From assembly GCA_009930115.1 (NCBI GenBank), contig RZYY01000008.1:1-46446 (forward strand): a DNA stretch of 46,446 bases, in the 5' to 3' direction. Position numbers and translations under genes: made by a program. The notes under the pieces are model-generated. The model was not told where the DNA came from. It saw nothing but the letters and a program-made list of their open reading frames with translations, and made no database searches. Shown in pieces: positions 18,133 through 26,730 of the stretch (position 1 is the first letter of the stretch; each line of letters opens with the position of its first letter). The stretch comes from Sphingobacteriia bacterium (GTDB lineage: Bacteria > Bacteroidota > Bacteroidia > Bacteroidales > 4484-276).

Positions 18133-19002
18133 ATGAGGCAACTCAAGATCACCAGGCAGCTTACTTATCGGGAGACTGTATCTCTGGATAAGTATTTTCA
18201 GGAAATCAGAAAAGAAGACCTGATTACTGCCGAAGAGGAAGTTGCTCTTGCCATGCGCATCCGGCAGGGGGACCACGAAGCACTGATCCGGCTTATCCGC
18301 GCCAATCTACGTTTTGTGGTTTCTGTTTCAAAACAGTATCAAAATCAGGGTTTAAGCCTTCCTGACCTTATCAGTGAAGGAAATCTTGGATTAATTAAAG
18401 CTGCTCTGAGATTCGATGAAACCCGCGGATTTAAGTTTATTTCTTATGCTGTTTGGTGGGTTCGTCAATCAATTTTACAGGCTTTGGCCGAGCACTCAAG
18501 ACTCATTCGTTTACCACTCAATAAGGTGATTCTGTTGAACAAGCTGATGAAAACCCTGATTGATCTTGAACAAAAACTTGGCAGATCACCCGAACTGAGC
18601 GAACTTGCTGATTATGTTGGAGTGCCTGTCAGAACAGTCAAAGAACTGATGCGTTATGCGGAAAAACATCTTTCGGTGGATGCTCCTCTGGTGAATGACG
18701 AGGAGAGTACCATGCTTGATGTGATCAATTCTCCAGACCAGACTTCACCAGAACAACGACTCATCAGCGAATCTCTTCGTAAAGAAATAGAAAGTGTTAT
18801 CGGGCAACTCACCCCCCGCGAAGCGGATGTGATCAGGTGTTATTTTGGGCTCGACGAAAGCTATCCAATGACCATGCAGGAAATCGGTGAACGTTTTGAT
18901 CTTTCACGTGAAAGAGTGAGACAGATAAAAGAAACGGCAATCAAAAAACTAAAGGATAGTGTGCAATGTCAGGTTTTGAAAACCTATCTTGGTGGAGGAT
19001 GA
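18133..19002 (+). CDS. RpoD-type (sigma-70 family) RNA polymerase sigma factor, divergent paralog
   Basis: A 289-residue sigma factor with the compact Bacteroidota RpoD layout: region 1.2 (SLDKYFQEIRKEDLIT), region 2 (LRFVVSVSKQYQNQGLSLPDLISEGNLGLIKA and FKFISYAVWWVRQSILQ), region 3 and region 4 with the helix-turn-helix ERFDLSRERVRQIK. It directs promoter recognition by core polymerase. From memory, the housekeeping protein reads AEQSRIVRLPLN after region 2.4 and is acidic in region 3; here it is AEHSRLIRLPLN (His121) followed by KVILLNKLMKTLIDLEQKLG. I therefore favour a paralog over the primary sigma, without excluding the latter. It converges on the O-acetylation genes with three bases between stops. 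Confidence 0.88.
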   Translation: MRQLKITRQLTYRETVSLDKYFQEIRKEDLITAEEEVALAMRIRQGDHEALIRLIRANLRFVVSVSKQYQNQGLSLPDLISEGNLGLIKAALRFDETRGFKFISYAVWWVRQSILQALAEHSRLIRLPLNKVILLNKLMKTLIDLEQKLGRSPELSELADYVGVPVRTVKELMRYAEKHLSVDAPLVNDEESTMLDVINSPDQTSPEQRLISESLRKEIESVIGQLTPREADVIRCYFGLDESYPMTMQEIGERFDLSRERVRQIKETAIKKLKDSVQCQVLKTYLGGG

Positions 19003-19005
19003 TGA

Positions 19006-20787
19006 TTATTTGGTTTCTTCTTCCTGATCTGTCATGAAAACGGCATCTTCACGAATCATTTCCTCAAGGGTTTTCCCTTGTTCACTTGCTTTTACCTTCA
19101 CTGATTCAAGCCATTCCGGATCATCCATGATGCGTTGCTCATAATACCGGATTCTGTCTTCGCGCAAAGGTGATTTAAACAACTCCTGCCGCGCAAGATA
19201 TTCAGCATCCACCTTAACCATTTCGTCGGCTGGCATTAAATAATTATCTGCTTTTTCGATAACCTGCCTGAGCCATGCTGAATCAGCATAAATGGATTCA
19301 CGGAATTTTTCGATAAGCCGGTTGAGCTTGTAAATTTCAGGATACTCTTTTTCAAAAACGTAATCCGCATCTTTTTCCAGTTGGTCTTCAAAAGTAACTT
19401 TCTGGTTCTCTGCTTTTTTCCTGATATCGTTTACCCAGTTCACATCATTACTGATTACGTTCTTGAAATGGTCACGGCCATACCAGGTGAGAAAAATCTC
19501 CGGTTCCTGCACCCAGGACTGATAATAAGCTTCTTTGCGGATCGCTTCCTCGAGCGAAATTCCCTGATTTTCAATCTTTAATACTATGCTGTCGAACCAA
19601 CCGGCATCCAGTCGGATTTGGTTTTCATAATTGTACACAATGTCTCCTGTATATTCAGGTGTATAAAGTTCGTACAACTGGTCAATGAAATTCCAGTCAA
19701 ATTTGTATAAAAAGCGCTCGGTTACGCTAATCAGGATGATATCCTGCTTTTCGACCTCGGTTTTCAGATCAAGATCGCTGGTCCACTTTTCCTGAAAATA
19801 AAAATCAGGATACACCTTGGCATTGAAATACCAGAAAGCTTCGTTGGCAAACAAATGCGCGGGTACGCGGGTATTGAAAAAATTCCAGTAATAACTGTCG
19901 GCCACGGCAAGTACCATTGGTTTTGTTTTGCTGGTATCAGTGTTGAATCCGAAAACCGGATAGGGCATTGACTGATGAGGCAGATCAAACAAGAGATTGA
20001 TTGTATTTCCGACATCATAATCGCTGTCGGCCAGCGAATCGTTGATGATGATCTTTTTGATAAAAAAATCCGGCATATCAATCTTGCGGATATTTTCCAT
20101 AAAACTGATGAGGGTGTCAGCTACAAAAGGCATGGTGTGTTCGCTCCAATGAATCCCGTAAAGCGGATACAACGGATAGGTGGCTGTGTCTCTGGCATTA
20201 ACAAATATCCGGTTCAGATCAAGTAGGTTAATCCCAAGCTCGTCGGCTTTTTGGCTTATGTATTCATAGTTGGAAAGCGATTTCCCTTTTTTCAAATAGC
20301 TGTCGGGAATGTTTTCAGGATAAGTTCGTGCTTTACCGGGTTCAAGTGCGAGGATCATATCAATATCAGACCGGGTTTTAAGGTAATGCTGTAAAAAGAG
20401 AAAACGGTTTAGTTTTTTGTCCAGCGTTGCCTTTCCGATAAAATCGTTACCTGTATAAGCTCTGATGTAATCGTATTCATAAAGCATGTTATTCTTTCCC
20501 ACTACCACGCCTTCGGCATTTGCTTTTCTGAAAAGTGTGAAATCGAGCTGATTATTTAACCTGACAAAAAAAGGCCGGAAGCCAATGTGGTCTTCAATGT
20601 ATCTGTCGAACTGATTTTGAAATGAACCATCCATCCATTTTGCCCATGAATATTCAGGACGCTGAACCAGCACAAAATCTCCGGTCAGCGGTCTGACCGG
20701 AATCCATTTAAAGGCATGCTGTATCAAAGGTAAAGCCAACAAAATGATAAGCAGAATGAAAATGATATGTTTGAAATTTATTTTCAT
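19006..20787 (-). CDS. AlgJ/AlgX-like SGNH-fold polysaccharide O-acetylation protein with four C-terminal 54-residue repeats
   Basis: A 593-residue protein with an N-terminal membrane anchor (residues 8-22) and a periplasmic domain of the AlgJ/AlgX/DHHW type. LALEPGKARTYPENIP is at 147-162, GIHWSEH at 211-217 in place of the canonical D-x-H-W-T, and the nucleophile serine block AVADSYYW is at 294-301 (Ser298). The aspartate of the D-x-H pair is replaced by Gly211. Residues 388-590 hold four repeats, each with a key tryptophan at 397, 451, 505 and 559, exactly 54 residues apart; each reads D-x-x-W, a helix ending K-A/I-E/S-x-Q, an (S/T)-x-E-E turn, then (K/R)-x-(D/E)-A-(Y/F). The MBOAT partner gene ends one base upstream. 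Confidence 0.85.
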   Translation of the reverse strand: MKINFKHIIFILLIILLALPLIQHAFKWIPVRPLTGDFVLVQRPEYSWAKWMDGSFQNQFDRYIEDHIGFRPFFVRLNNQLDFTLFRKANAEGVVVGKNNMLYEYDYIRAYTGNDFIGKATLDKKLNRFLFLQHYLKTRSDIDMILALEPGKARTYPENIPDSYLKKGKSLSNYEYISQKADELGINLLDLNRIFVNARDTATYPLYPLYGIHWSEHTMPFVADTLISFMENIRKIDMPDFFIKKIIINDSLADSDYDVGNTINLLFDLPHQSMPYPVFGFNTDTSKTKPMVLAVADSYYWNFFNTRVPAHLFANEAFWYFNAKVYPDFYFQEKWTSDLDLKTEVEKQDIILISVTERFLYKFDWNFIDQLYELYTPEYTGDIVYNYENQIRLDAGWFDSIVLKIENQGISLEEAIRKEAYYQSWVQEPEIFLTWYGRDHFKNVISNDVNWVNDIRKKAENQKVTFEDQLEKDADYVFEKEYPEIYKLNRLIEKFRESIYADSAWLRQVIEKADNYLMPADEMVKVDAEYLARQELFKSPLREDRIRYYEQRIMDDPEWLESVKVKASEQGKTLEEMIREDAVFMTDQEEETK

Positions 20788-20788
20788 G

Positions 20789-22213
20789 CTAAAAGCGGAA
20801 ATAAATGAACGGATTGAAGGAGGAGGAGGTTAAAGAGCCGATACATACGATAAAAAAGACTATAGCGATAAGAATCATTAAAGTAATTACCCAGGTTTTT
20901 TTTGGCTGATTGAGCACGTGCATACACCAGATTTCAATTTTTCCAAAGGCTCCCACAAATGCAAACAGGGCACCGGCAAGTATCATGAAATTGAATTCGG
21001 CATTCATCCGAATGTTTGTAGTAACAGCATCAAAAGCAAACATCCGCCCGATATAGTCAAAAGCGAAATCCAGAGTTTCAGCCCTGAACAGCACCCAGCC
21101 TATCAGGGTAACGAAATAGGTAATTAGTATGTTGACATATTTTCCGAGCGGTTGGGTGATCTTTATCAGAAACATCCTGTCGGCTATGAGAAAAAAGCCG
21201 TGAAAAGCTCCCCATATCACAAAATTCCATGCAGCACCATGCCACAGACCTGAAAGCAAAAAAACAATCCAGAGGTTGAAGTAAAGCCGATATACTGAAA
21301 CGCGGTTCCCGCCCAGCGGAATATAAAGGTAATCGCGCATCCACCGGCCAAGAGTAATGTGCCACCTTCGCCAAAATTCAGAGATATTTTTTGAAATATA
21401 AGGATTGTTGAAATTTTCGGGAAATTTGAATCCGATCATTCGGCCTAATCCGATTGCCATGTCAGAATAACCGGAAAAATCGTAGTAAATCTGGAAAGAA
21501 TAAGCAATAATGCCAATCCATGCAAGCGGGGTTGAAATTTGTCCGGCCTGCATACTGAAAATTTTATCCACCTGTTCACCCAATACATTGGCAATCAATA
21601 CTTTTTTCATTAATCCAACAACAAACCTGAAAAAGCCAAGAAGCCGTTCGTCTATGGTTTCTAATGTCCTTCGGTTTTCGATTTGATCGGCAATTTCGTT
21701 GAATCTCACAATGGGGCCGGCAATCAGTTGTGGAAACATCAGAATATACATGGCATAATCAGTAACTTTGTGCAGAGGGGGATGCACTTTTCGAAAAACG
21801 TCCACGGAATACGTTAATTTCTGAAAGGTAAAAAACGAAATCCCGATTGGTAAGACAACAGCACTCCAGCTTACCGGCTGAAGACCGAACCAGTCAATCA
21901 TTTCGTTGAAATTGTCCACCAGAAAATTAGCATATTTAAACCATGCAAGCATCCCTACATTGATGACTACAGAAATCCCGAGTAAAATCCGTCGGGCTTT
22001 CATCAGTGTAGATTTATGAATTAGATCAACAATGTAATAATCAATCACGATAGACCCTATCACGATAAAAATAAAATTGGGTGCACCCCAGGCATAGAAA
22101 AAAATGCTGGAAAGCAGTGTGAAAAGGTTTCTGAGCTTCTGTGGCAGAAGGTAATAAACGATCAGGAAAGCAGGAAGAAAATAAAGTAAAAACAGACTGC
22201 TGCTGAAAACCAT
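20789..22213 (-). CDS. MBOAT-family polysaccharide O-acetyltransferase (AlgI-like)
   Basis: A 474-residue membrane-bound O-acyltransferase with about ten hydrophobic segments. It has the AlgI-type signatures LPIGISFFTFQKLTYSVDVF (121-140), FPQLIAGPIVRF (160-171), the NISEFWRRWHITLGRW block (276-291) and the active-site histidine in GLWHGAAWNFVIWGAFHG (His325, second His at 338). Such proteins pass acetyl groups across the inner membrane to an AlgJ/AlgX-type partner that acetylates an exopolysaccharide or other glycan. Here the partner is encoded immediately downstream, one base apart. No glycan polymerase genes are adjacent, so the acceptor is unknown. Confidence 0.94.
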   Translation of the reverse strand: MVFSSSLFLLYFLPAFLIVYYLLPQKLRNLFTLLSSIFFYAWGAPNFIFIVIGSIVIDYYIVDLIHKSTLMKARRILLGISVVINVGMLAWFKYANFLVDNFNEMIDWFGLQPVSWSAVVLPIGISFFTFQKLTYSVDVFRKVHPPLHKVTDYAMYILMFPQLIAGPIVRFNEIADQIENRRTLETIDERLLGFFRFVVGLMKKVLIANVLGEQVDKIFSMQAGQISTPLAWIGIIAYSFQIYYDFSGYSDMAIGLGRMIGFKFPENFNNPYISKNISEFWRRWHITLGRWMRDYLYIPLGGNRVSVYRLYFNLWIVFLLSGLWHGAAWNFVIWGAFHGFFLIADRMFLIKITQPLGKYVNILITYFVTLIGWVLFRAETLDFAFDYIGRMFAFDAVTTNIRMNAEFNFMILAGALFAFVGAFGKIEIWCMHVLNQPKKTWVITLMILIAIVFFIVCIGSLTSSSFNPFIYFRF

Positions 22214-22238
22214 TTATATTTTGGTTGAAAATTGACTG

Positions 22239-22246
22239 CAAAAGTA
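22239..22246 (-). promoter_or_regulatory. Promoter box (TACTTTTG) of the MBOAT operon
   Basis: On the minus strand TACTTTTGC lies 25 bases before the MBOAT ATG. A TTG occurs 16 bases further upstream, shorter than the usual 19. Confidence 0.5.
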
Positions 22247-22280
22247 AAGGATAATTATAAACCAAGAGAGGGTAAAAGAC

Positions 22281-22288
22281 TATTTTTG
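22281..22288 (+). promoter_or_regulatory. Promoter box (TATTTTTG) abutting the DAHP synthase start
   Basis: TATTTTTGC ends five bases before the GTG start at 22294. If used, the transcript would begin at or very near the start codon (leaderless mRNA). No -33 TTG at 19 bases. Confidence 0.4.
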
Positions 22289-22293
22289 CTTTC

Positions 22294-23403
22294 GTGAGTA
22301 AAGCATCTCCCATCGGAATTTTACCTGTCGAAACCTGGCTGAAAATGCCGGCTCAGCCTCTCATAATCGCAGGGCCTTGCAGTGCAGAGAGTGAATCTCA
22401 GGTAATGCATACTGCACAACTACTGGCTGATAGCGGACGAATTGCTGTATTCAGGGCGGGAATATGGAAACCCCGGACACGGCCAACAGGTTTTCAGGGT
22501 GCAGGCGAAGAAGGACTTAAATGGCTCAGGCAGGTTAAGCAATCTTTTGGAATGCCTGTTGCTGTTGAAGTGGCTACTCCTAAACATGCTGAACTTGCCC
22601 TCAAATACGACATTGATGTATTCTGGATCGGGGCACGCACAGTAGTAAATCCTTTTTCGGTAGAAGAATTAACAAATGTTCTGAAAGGAGTTGATATTCC
22701 TGTACTTGTCAAAAATCCCGTAAATGCTGATCTTCAGCTTTGGATTGGTGCACTGGAACGAATCAGCAGAGCAGGAATCAAAAAAATTGCAGCTGTCCAT
22801 CGCGGGTTTTTCAGTCAGAAAAAAACCGCTTTCCGAAATGAACCGCTCTGGGAAATTCCAATTGAGCTCAAACGTCTTTATCCTGAATTGCCGGTTATTA
22901 CCGATCCCAGCCATATTGCAGGCCGGCGTGATCTGATTCAGGAAGTTTGCCAGAAAGCCCTTGATCTTCAGATGAACGGACTAATGATCGAAGTGCACAT
23001 CCGGCCTGAGGATGCACTCACTGACAATGCCCAGCAAATCACACCAAACGAACTGATCCGGTTGCTCAACACACTCATTCTGAGAAAGGAACAGACGACT
23101 GCGGAATCGTTCAGGTCGCTCGAATCACTCAGAGATGAAATTGACCAGATTGACCATGAAATTATTAACGCACTTGCCCGCCGAATGGATACCGTCGAAA
23201 AAATTGGTTACTTCAAGAAAGAAAACAATATTACCATACTTCAGATTAAAAGATGGTCTTCGTTGCTTGAAGCCAGGATCAATGAAGGTATTGCCATTGG
23301 TCTTGACGTCAGTTTTCTAAAGAAATTGCTGGATCTGATACACCATGAATCCATCAGCATACAAAACAGAATCATGAATAATAATGACAGACCGGAACAC
23401 TGA
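22294..23403 (+). CDS. Bifunctional DAHP synthase / chorismate mutase (type II)
   Basis: A 369-residue fusion. Residues 1-255 are a type I-beta (KDPG-like) 3-deoxy-7-phosphoheptulonate synthase with IAGPCSAES near residue 25, GIWKPRTRP, AAVHRGFF and VITDPSHIAGRRDL. Residues about 265-360 are an AroQ-class chorismate mutase helix bundle (SLRDEIDQIDHEIINALARRM). The enzyme makes the first intermediate of the shikimate pathway and then converts chorismate to prephenate; such fusions allow feedback control. The GTG at 22294 gives the usual lead-in (ILPVETWL) before the GPCSAES strand; the next ATG at 22345 would cut close to the first barrel strand. Confidence 0.94.
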   Translation: MSKASPIGILPVETWLKMPAQPLIIAGPCSAESESQVMHTAQLLADSGRIAVFRAGIWKPRTRPTGFQGAGEEGLKWLRQVKQSFGMPVAVEVATPKHAELALKYDIDVFWIGARTVVNPFSVEELTNVLKGVDIPVLVKNPVNADLQLWIGALERISRAGIKKIAAVHRGFFSQKKTAFRNEPLWEIPIELKRLYPELPVITDPSHIAGRRDLIQEVCQKALDLQMNGLMIEVHIRPEDALTDNAQQITPNELIRLLNTLILRKEQTTAESFRSLESLRDEIDQIDHEIINALARRMDTVEKIGYFKKENNITILQIKRWSSLLEARINEGIAIGLDVSFLKKLLDLIHHESISIQNRIMNNNDRPEH

Positions 23404-23534
23404 GTCAGGTTATCATCTTCCAAATATTTTCCCAACTTTTACTCTTACCAGTCAGATTTTTAATAATTTTGCCAACCTTTTAATAAGCGAAAAATTTATA
23501 TTTTACTAATTACTAAAACATAGTTTACTGGAAC

Positions 23535-25670
23535 ATGAAAGTATATCAAACTGATGAAATCAGGAACATTGCCCTTGTAGGAGGAGCAAAATCCGGAAAA
23601 ACCACCCTGTCGGAGTGCATGCTCTTTGAGGGAGGTGTAATTAACAGAAGAGGCTCGGTTGACGATCAAAATACTGTATCAGACTACAGGGACATTGAGC
23701 ACGAACGACAGAACTCAGTCTCTTCAACGGTAATGTATGCCGAATTTGAAGGGAAAAAGATCAACATTATTGACACTCCGGGTTTTGATGATTTTGTCGG
23801 AGAAGTTATTTCAGCACTCAAAGTAGTGGATACTGCTGTAATGGTCATTAATGCCCAGAATGGCGTTGAAGTGGGCGCCGAAATCAGTTGGAGATATACT
23901 TCGCGCAATCATACCCCGGTGGTTTTTGTAGTAAATCACCTCGAACATGAAAAATCAAATTTCGAAGAAACTGTTCGTCAACTAAAAACACAGTTCGGAA
24001 ACCAGGTAACTATTTGTCAGTACCCTGTTAATGCAGGACTTGGATTTGATTCGGTAGTGGACCTGATAAAAATGAAATTGTATAAATATCCTGAAAATGG
24101 TGGCGAACCTCAGGTACTTGATATTCCTGCTTCAGAAAAAGACAAAGCTGATGAACTCCATGCCGAGTTAATCGAATCTGCTGCTGCCGGTGAGGATGCA
24201 CTGATGGAAACATTTTTCGAAAATGGAACACTCACCGAAGAGGAAATGCTCAAAGGAATAAAAGCCGGATTAATAACCCGAAGCATGTTCCCGGTTTTTT
24301 GTATAAATGCCAAACACAATATGGGTGTGCGCAGACTGATGAGTTTTATTACCGACTCAGTTCCTGCTCCCAATGAGATGCAACCTGCAAAAACCACTAC
24401 TGGTAAAGAGCTCAGGTGCAATACTTCCGATCCTCTGTCCCTCTTTGTCTTCAAAACTTCCATTGAATCTCATCTTGGTGAAGTTTCATTTTTCAAAGTG
24501 ATGAATGGCGTACTGAATGAAGCAACTGATCTGGTGAATGCTACAAATAGTTCAAAAGAAAGATTGTCCCAATTGTTTCTTTTTGCCGGCAAAAACCGTG
24601 AAAAAATTGCACAAATCAATGCCGGAGATTTTGGTGCAACTATCAAACTGAAAAATACTTCCACCAACGAAACTTTGAATACTCCAAAGAATGCAGATGA
24701 TATTGTGGAACCTATCGTATTTCCTGTACCAAAAATCCAAATGGCTGTAAAAGCCCAAAACCAGTCAGATGACGAAAAACTCTCTGCTATCCTCAACGAT
24801 ATGCATAAAGTGGATAAAACTTTCCATATCAATTATTCAAAAGAGATCAGACAGCTTATTGCCGGAGGTATGGGTGAGCTGCATCTGAACCTCATCAAAT
24901 GGATGGTGGAAAATATCCACAAAATTCCGATGGAGTACTTCACCATGAAAATTCCCTATCGTGAAACCATTACCAAAAGCGCCAAGGCAGTTTATCGTCA
25001 TAAAAAACAATCAGGTGGTGCCGGTCAGTTTGGCGAAGTCCATATGATGATTGAACCGTATTCTGAAGGTATGTCATGGACTACCGAATTTCCGGTTCGC
25101 GGAACTGATGAAATTAAACTGGACTGGGGTGGTAAACTCATCATGAACAACTGCATAGTGGGTGGAGCCATTGATGCACGTTTCATGCCGGCCATTATGA
25201 AAGGATTGATGGAAAAAATGGAAAACGGTCCGCTCACCGGTTCTTATGCCCGTGATATTGTAGTGTACGTTTACGACGGTAAAATGCACCCGGTTGATTC
25301 CAACGAAATTTCATTTAAACTGGCCTCCAGAAATGCTTTCAAAGAAGCTTTCAAAAACGCCGGACCAAAAATCCTCGAACCTATCTATGATGTTGAGGTG
25401 ATTGTTCCCGAAGAAAAAATGGGTGACGTAATGACTGATCTTCAGGGCCGCCGCGCTGTAATTATGGGAATGGATTCTGAAGGAAATTACCAGAAGATAA
25501 TAGCAAGAGTACCACTGGCCGAAATGAACCGTTACTCCACTGCATTGAGCTCTATTACAAGCGGCCGTGCAATGTATTCACTGAAGTTTGCCGAATATGC
25601 CCAGGTGCCCGGAGATGTTCAGACTGAACTTCTTAAAGCTCATGAAGCAGATCAGGCTGAGGAAGATTAA
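23535..25670 (+). CDS. Elongation factor G paralog (EF-G2 type) with altered GTPase motifs
   Basis: A 711-residue EF-G-like factor with domains I-V. G1 is GGAKSGKT (16-23). G3 reads DTPGF (80-84), so the catalytic histidine of DTPGH is Phe84. G4 reads NHLE (134-137) instead of NKxD. The switch I segment is HERQNSVSS rather than the canonical RGITI form. Domain IV (RHKKQSGGAGQFGEVHM) and domain V (LQGRRAVIMGMDSEGNYQKI) look intact. The N-terminus MKVYQTDEIRNIALVG resembles, from memory, the Bacteroides thetaiotaomicron EF-G2, a translocase paralog reported to lack GTPase activity. The protein is probably a growth-limitation translation factor rather than the housekeeping EF-G. Confidence 0.9.
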   Translation: MKVYQTDEIRNIALVGGAKSGKTTLSECMLFEGGVINRRGSVDDQNTVSDYRDIEHERQNSVSSTVMYAEFEGKKINIIDTPGFDDFVGEVISALKVVDTAVMVINAQNGVEVGAEISWRYTSRNHTPVVFVVNHLEHEKSNFEETVRQLKTQFGNQVTICQYPVNAGLGFDSVVDLIKMKLYKYPENGGEPQVLDIPASEKDKADELHAELIESAAAGEDALMETFFENGTLTEEEMLKGIKAGLITRSMFPVFCINAKHNMGVRRLMSFITDSVPAPNEMQPAKTTTGKELRCNTSDPLSLFVFKTSIESHLGEVSFFKVMNGVLNEATDLVNATNSSKERLSQLFLFAGKNREKIAQINAGDFGATIKLKNTSTNETLNTPKNADDIVEPIVFPVPKIQMAVKAQNQSDDEKLSAILNDMHKVDKTFHINYSKEIRQLIAGGMGELHLNLIKWMVENIHKIPMEYFTMKIPYRETITKSAKAVYRHKKQSGGAGQFGEVHMMIEPYSEGMSWTTEFPVRGTDEIKLDWGGKLIMNNCIVGGAIDARFMPAIMKGLMEKMENGPLTGSYARDIVVYVYDGKMHPVDSNEISFKLASRNAFKEAFKNAGPKILEPIYDVEVIVPEEKMGDVMTDLQGRRAVIMGMDSEGNYQKIIARVPLAEMNRYSTALSSITSGRAMYSLKFAEYAQVPGDVQTELLKAHEADQAEED

Positions 25671-25740
25671 AAAGAATAAGAATTCAGATTACAGCCTGCC
25701 ATTTATCATTTCTGTATTTTGTGGCAGAAAAATAAAGAAA

Positions 25741-25767
25741 AACCGGATTGCATCAATCCGGTTTTTT
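25741..25767. terminator. Bidirectional terminator between the EF-G paralog and the lipoprotein gene
   Basis: Perfect 10-bp stem AACCGGATTG (25741-25750) with CAATCCGGTT (25754-25763), 3-base loop. A T run follows on the plus strand and A-rich sequence precedes it, so it can work both ways. It overlaps the stop codon of the convergent minus-strand gene (25753-25755). Confidence 0.85.
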
Positions 25768-26730
25768 AATGTCCGCTGACAAAATATCAACAAATCCGAG
25801 AAAAAACCCATCTGATATTTCAAGTGTGTCTCCCCTGACTCCGTAAACTTTACATCCAAATTCGGCCATGACTTTAAGTCGCTCAATAGCAGGATTGTCA
25901 ATAGGAAAAGACTTAATATCCGTAATTTTGAAATAACTCCCGTTTTGTTCAGCTTTCCATCCGGTTGATTTCCATAGTTCCCAATACTGAAAAGGATTGT
26001 AAAAGAGTATTTCAACTCCTTCGCCAAGGGTATCGGCATACAACTTATCACCCCTGGTGAAATAGTTTTTGATTTCAGAAAAACTTTCAAAAATGCCTGT
26101 ATTCCATCCAAATACCGGTTGTCCGGCATACATTCCATTTTCGATGTTTACCGAAGTCCCGATAACAATCCCGGTGTCGGAGCTTTGAATAAGTGTGTGC
26201 GTGAAAAAATTCTGAATAACCTGTTGATAGACACAGGTTGCATCCGGCAGACTGAATTTGGTGAGGCACACAGAGTTGATGGTTACTGCGCTGTCGGCAT
26301 GACTGGCAGAATAGCAGAGTTTTTGAAAACTGTTATTATTGCCCGGTATCAACAATTCACCTTCAAGGGCATTTGTTTCCGCGAAGTAACCTGAAATCTT
26401 CCCATTGTCGGGCAAATCAATCATAAACTCATCTTTTTCGATCCGGAAAAAACCTTCATTGGCAGTGAGTTTTCTTTGTTTTAAGACAGTGTCACTCCAA
26501 TAGTTAAATTGCAGGTTGTACAATACCTGTCGCCCGTTAATTTTGCGAACTTCCAGTTCAAGGTAGGTCATTTGGGAAGTGTTTCCTTTCCAAATTCCTT
26601 CATAAGGGGCTTCCTGCGATGGAAAAGTCTTTTCATCCATACTGCAGGTTGTCAGGATAAAAAGGGCAGAGATGAAAATCAACAGCTTGGAGAAAAGATT
26701 TTTTTTTGAAAAATCAAAGCAGATTTTCAT
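25753..26730 (-). CDS. Putative lipoprotein of unknown function
   Basis: A 325-residue protein with a long basic N-region (KICFDFSKKNLFSK), a hydrophobic core and a lipobox-like ILTTC ending at Cys29, so probably a lipoprotein. The mature part is rich in beta-type alternation and has no motif I recognise. Its first 17 bases overlap the end of the upstream receiver-domain gene, implying co-translation. The 3' end lies within a bidirectional terminator. Confidence 0.75.
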   Translation of the reverse strand: MKICFDFSKKNLFSKLLIFISALFILTTCSMDEKTFPSQEAPYEGIWKGNTSQMTYLELEVRKINGRQVLYNLQFNYWSDTVLKQRKLTANEGFFRIEKDEFMIDLPDNGKISGYFAETNALEGELLIPGNNNSFQKLCYSASHADSAVTINSVCLTKFSLPDATCVYQQVIQNFFTHTLIQSSDTGIVIGTSVNIENGMYAGQPVFGWNTGIFESFSEIKNYFTRGDKLYADTLGEGVEILFYNPFQYWELWKSTGWKAEQNGSYFKITDIKSFPIDNPAIERLKVMAEFGCKVYGVRGDTLEISDGFFLGFVDILSADIKKPD

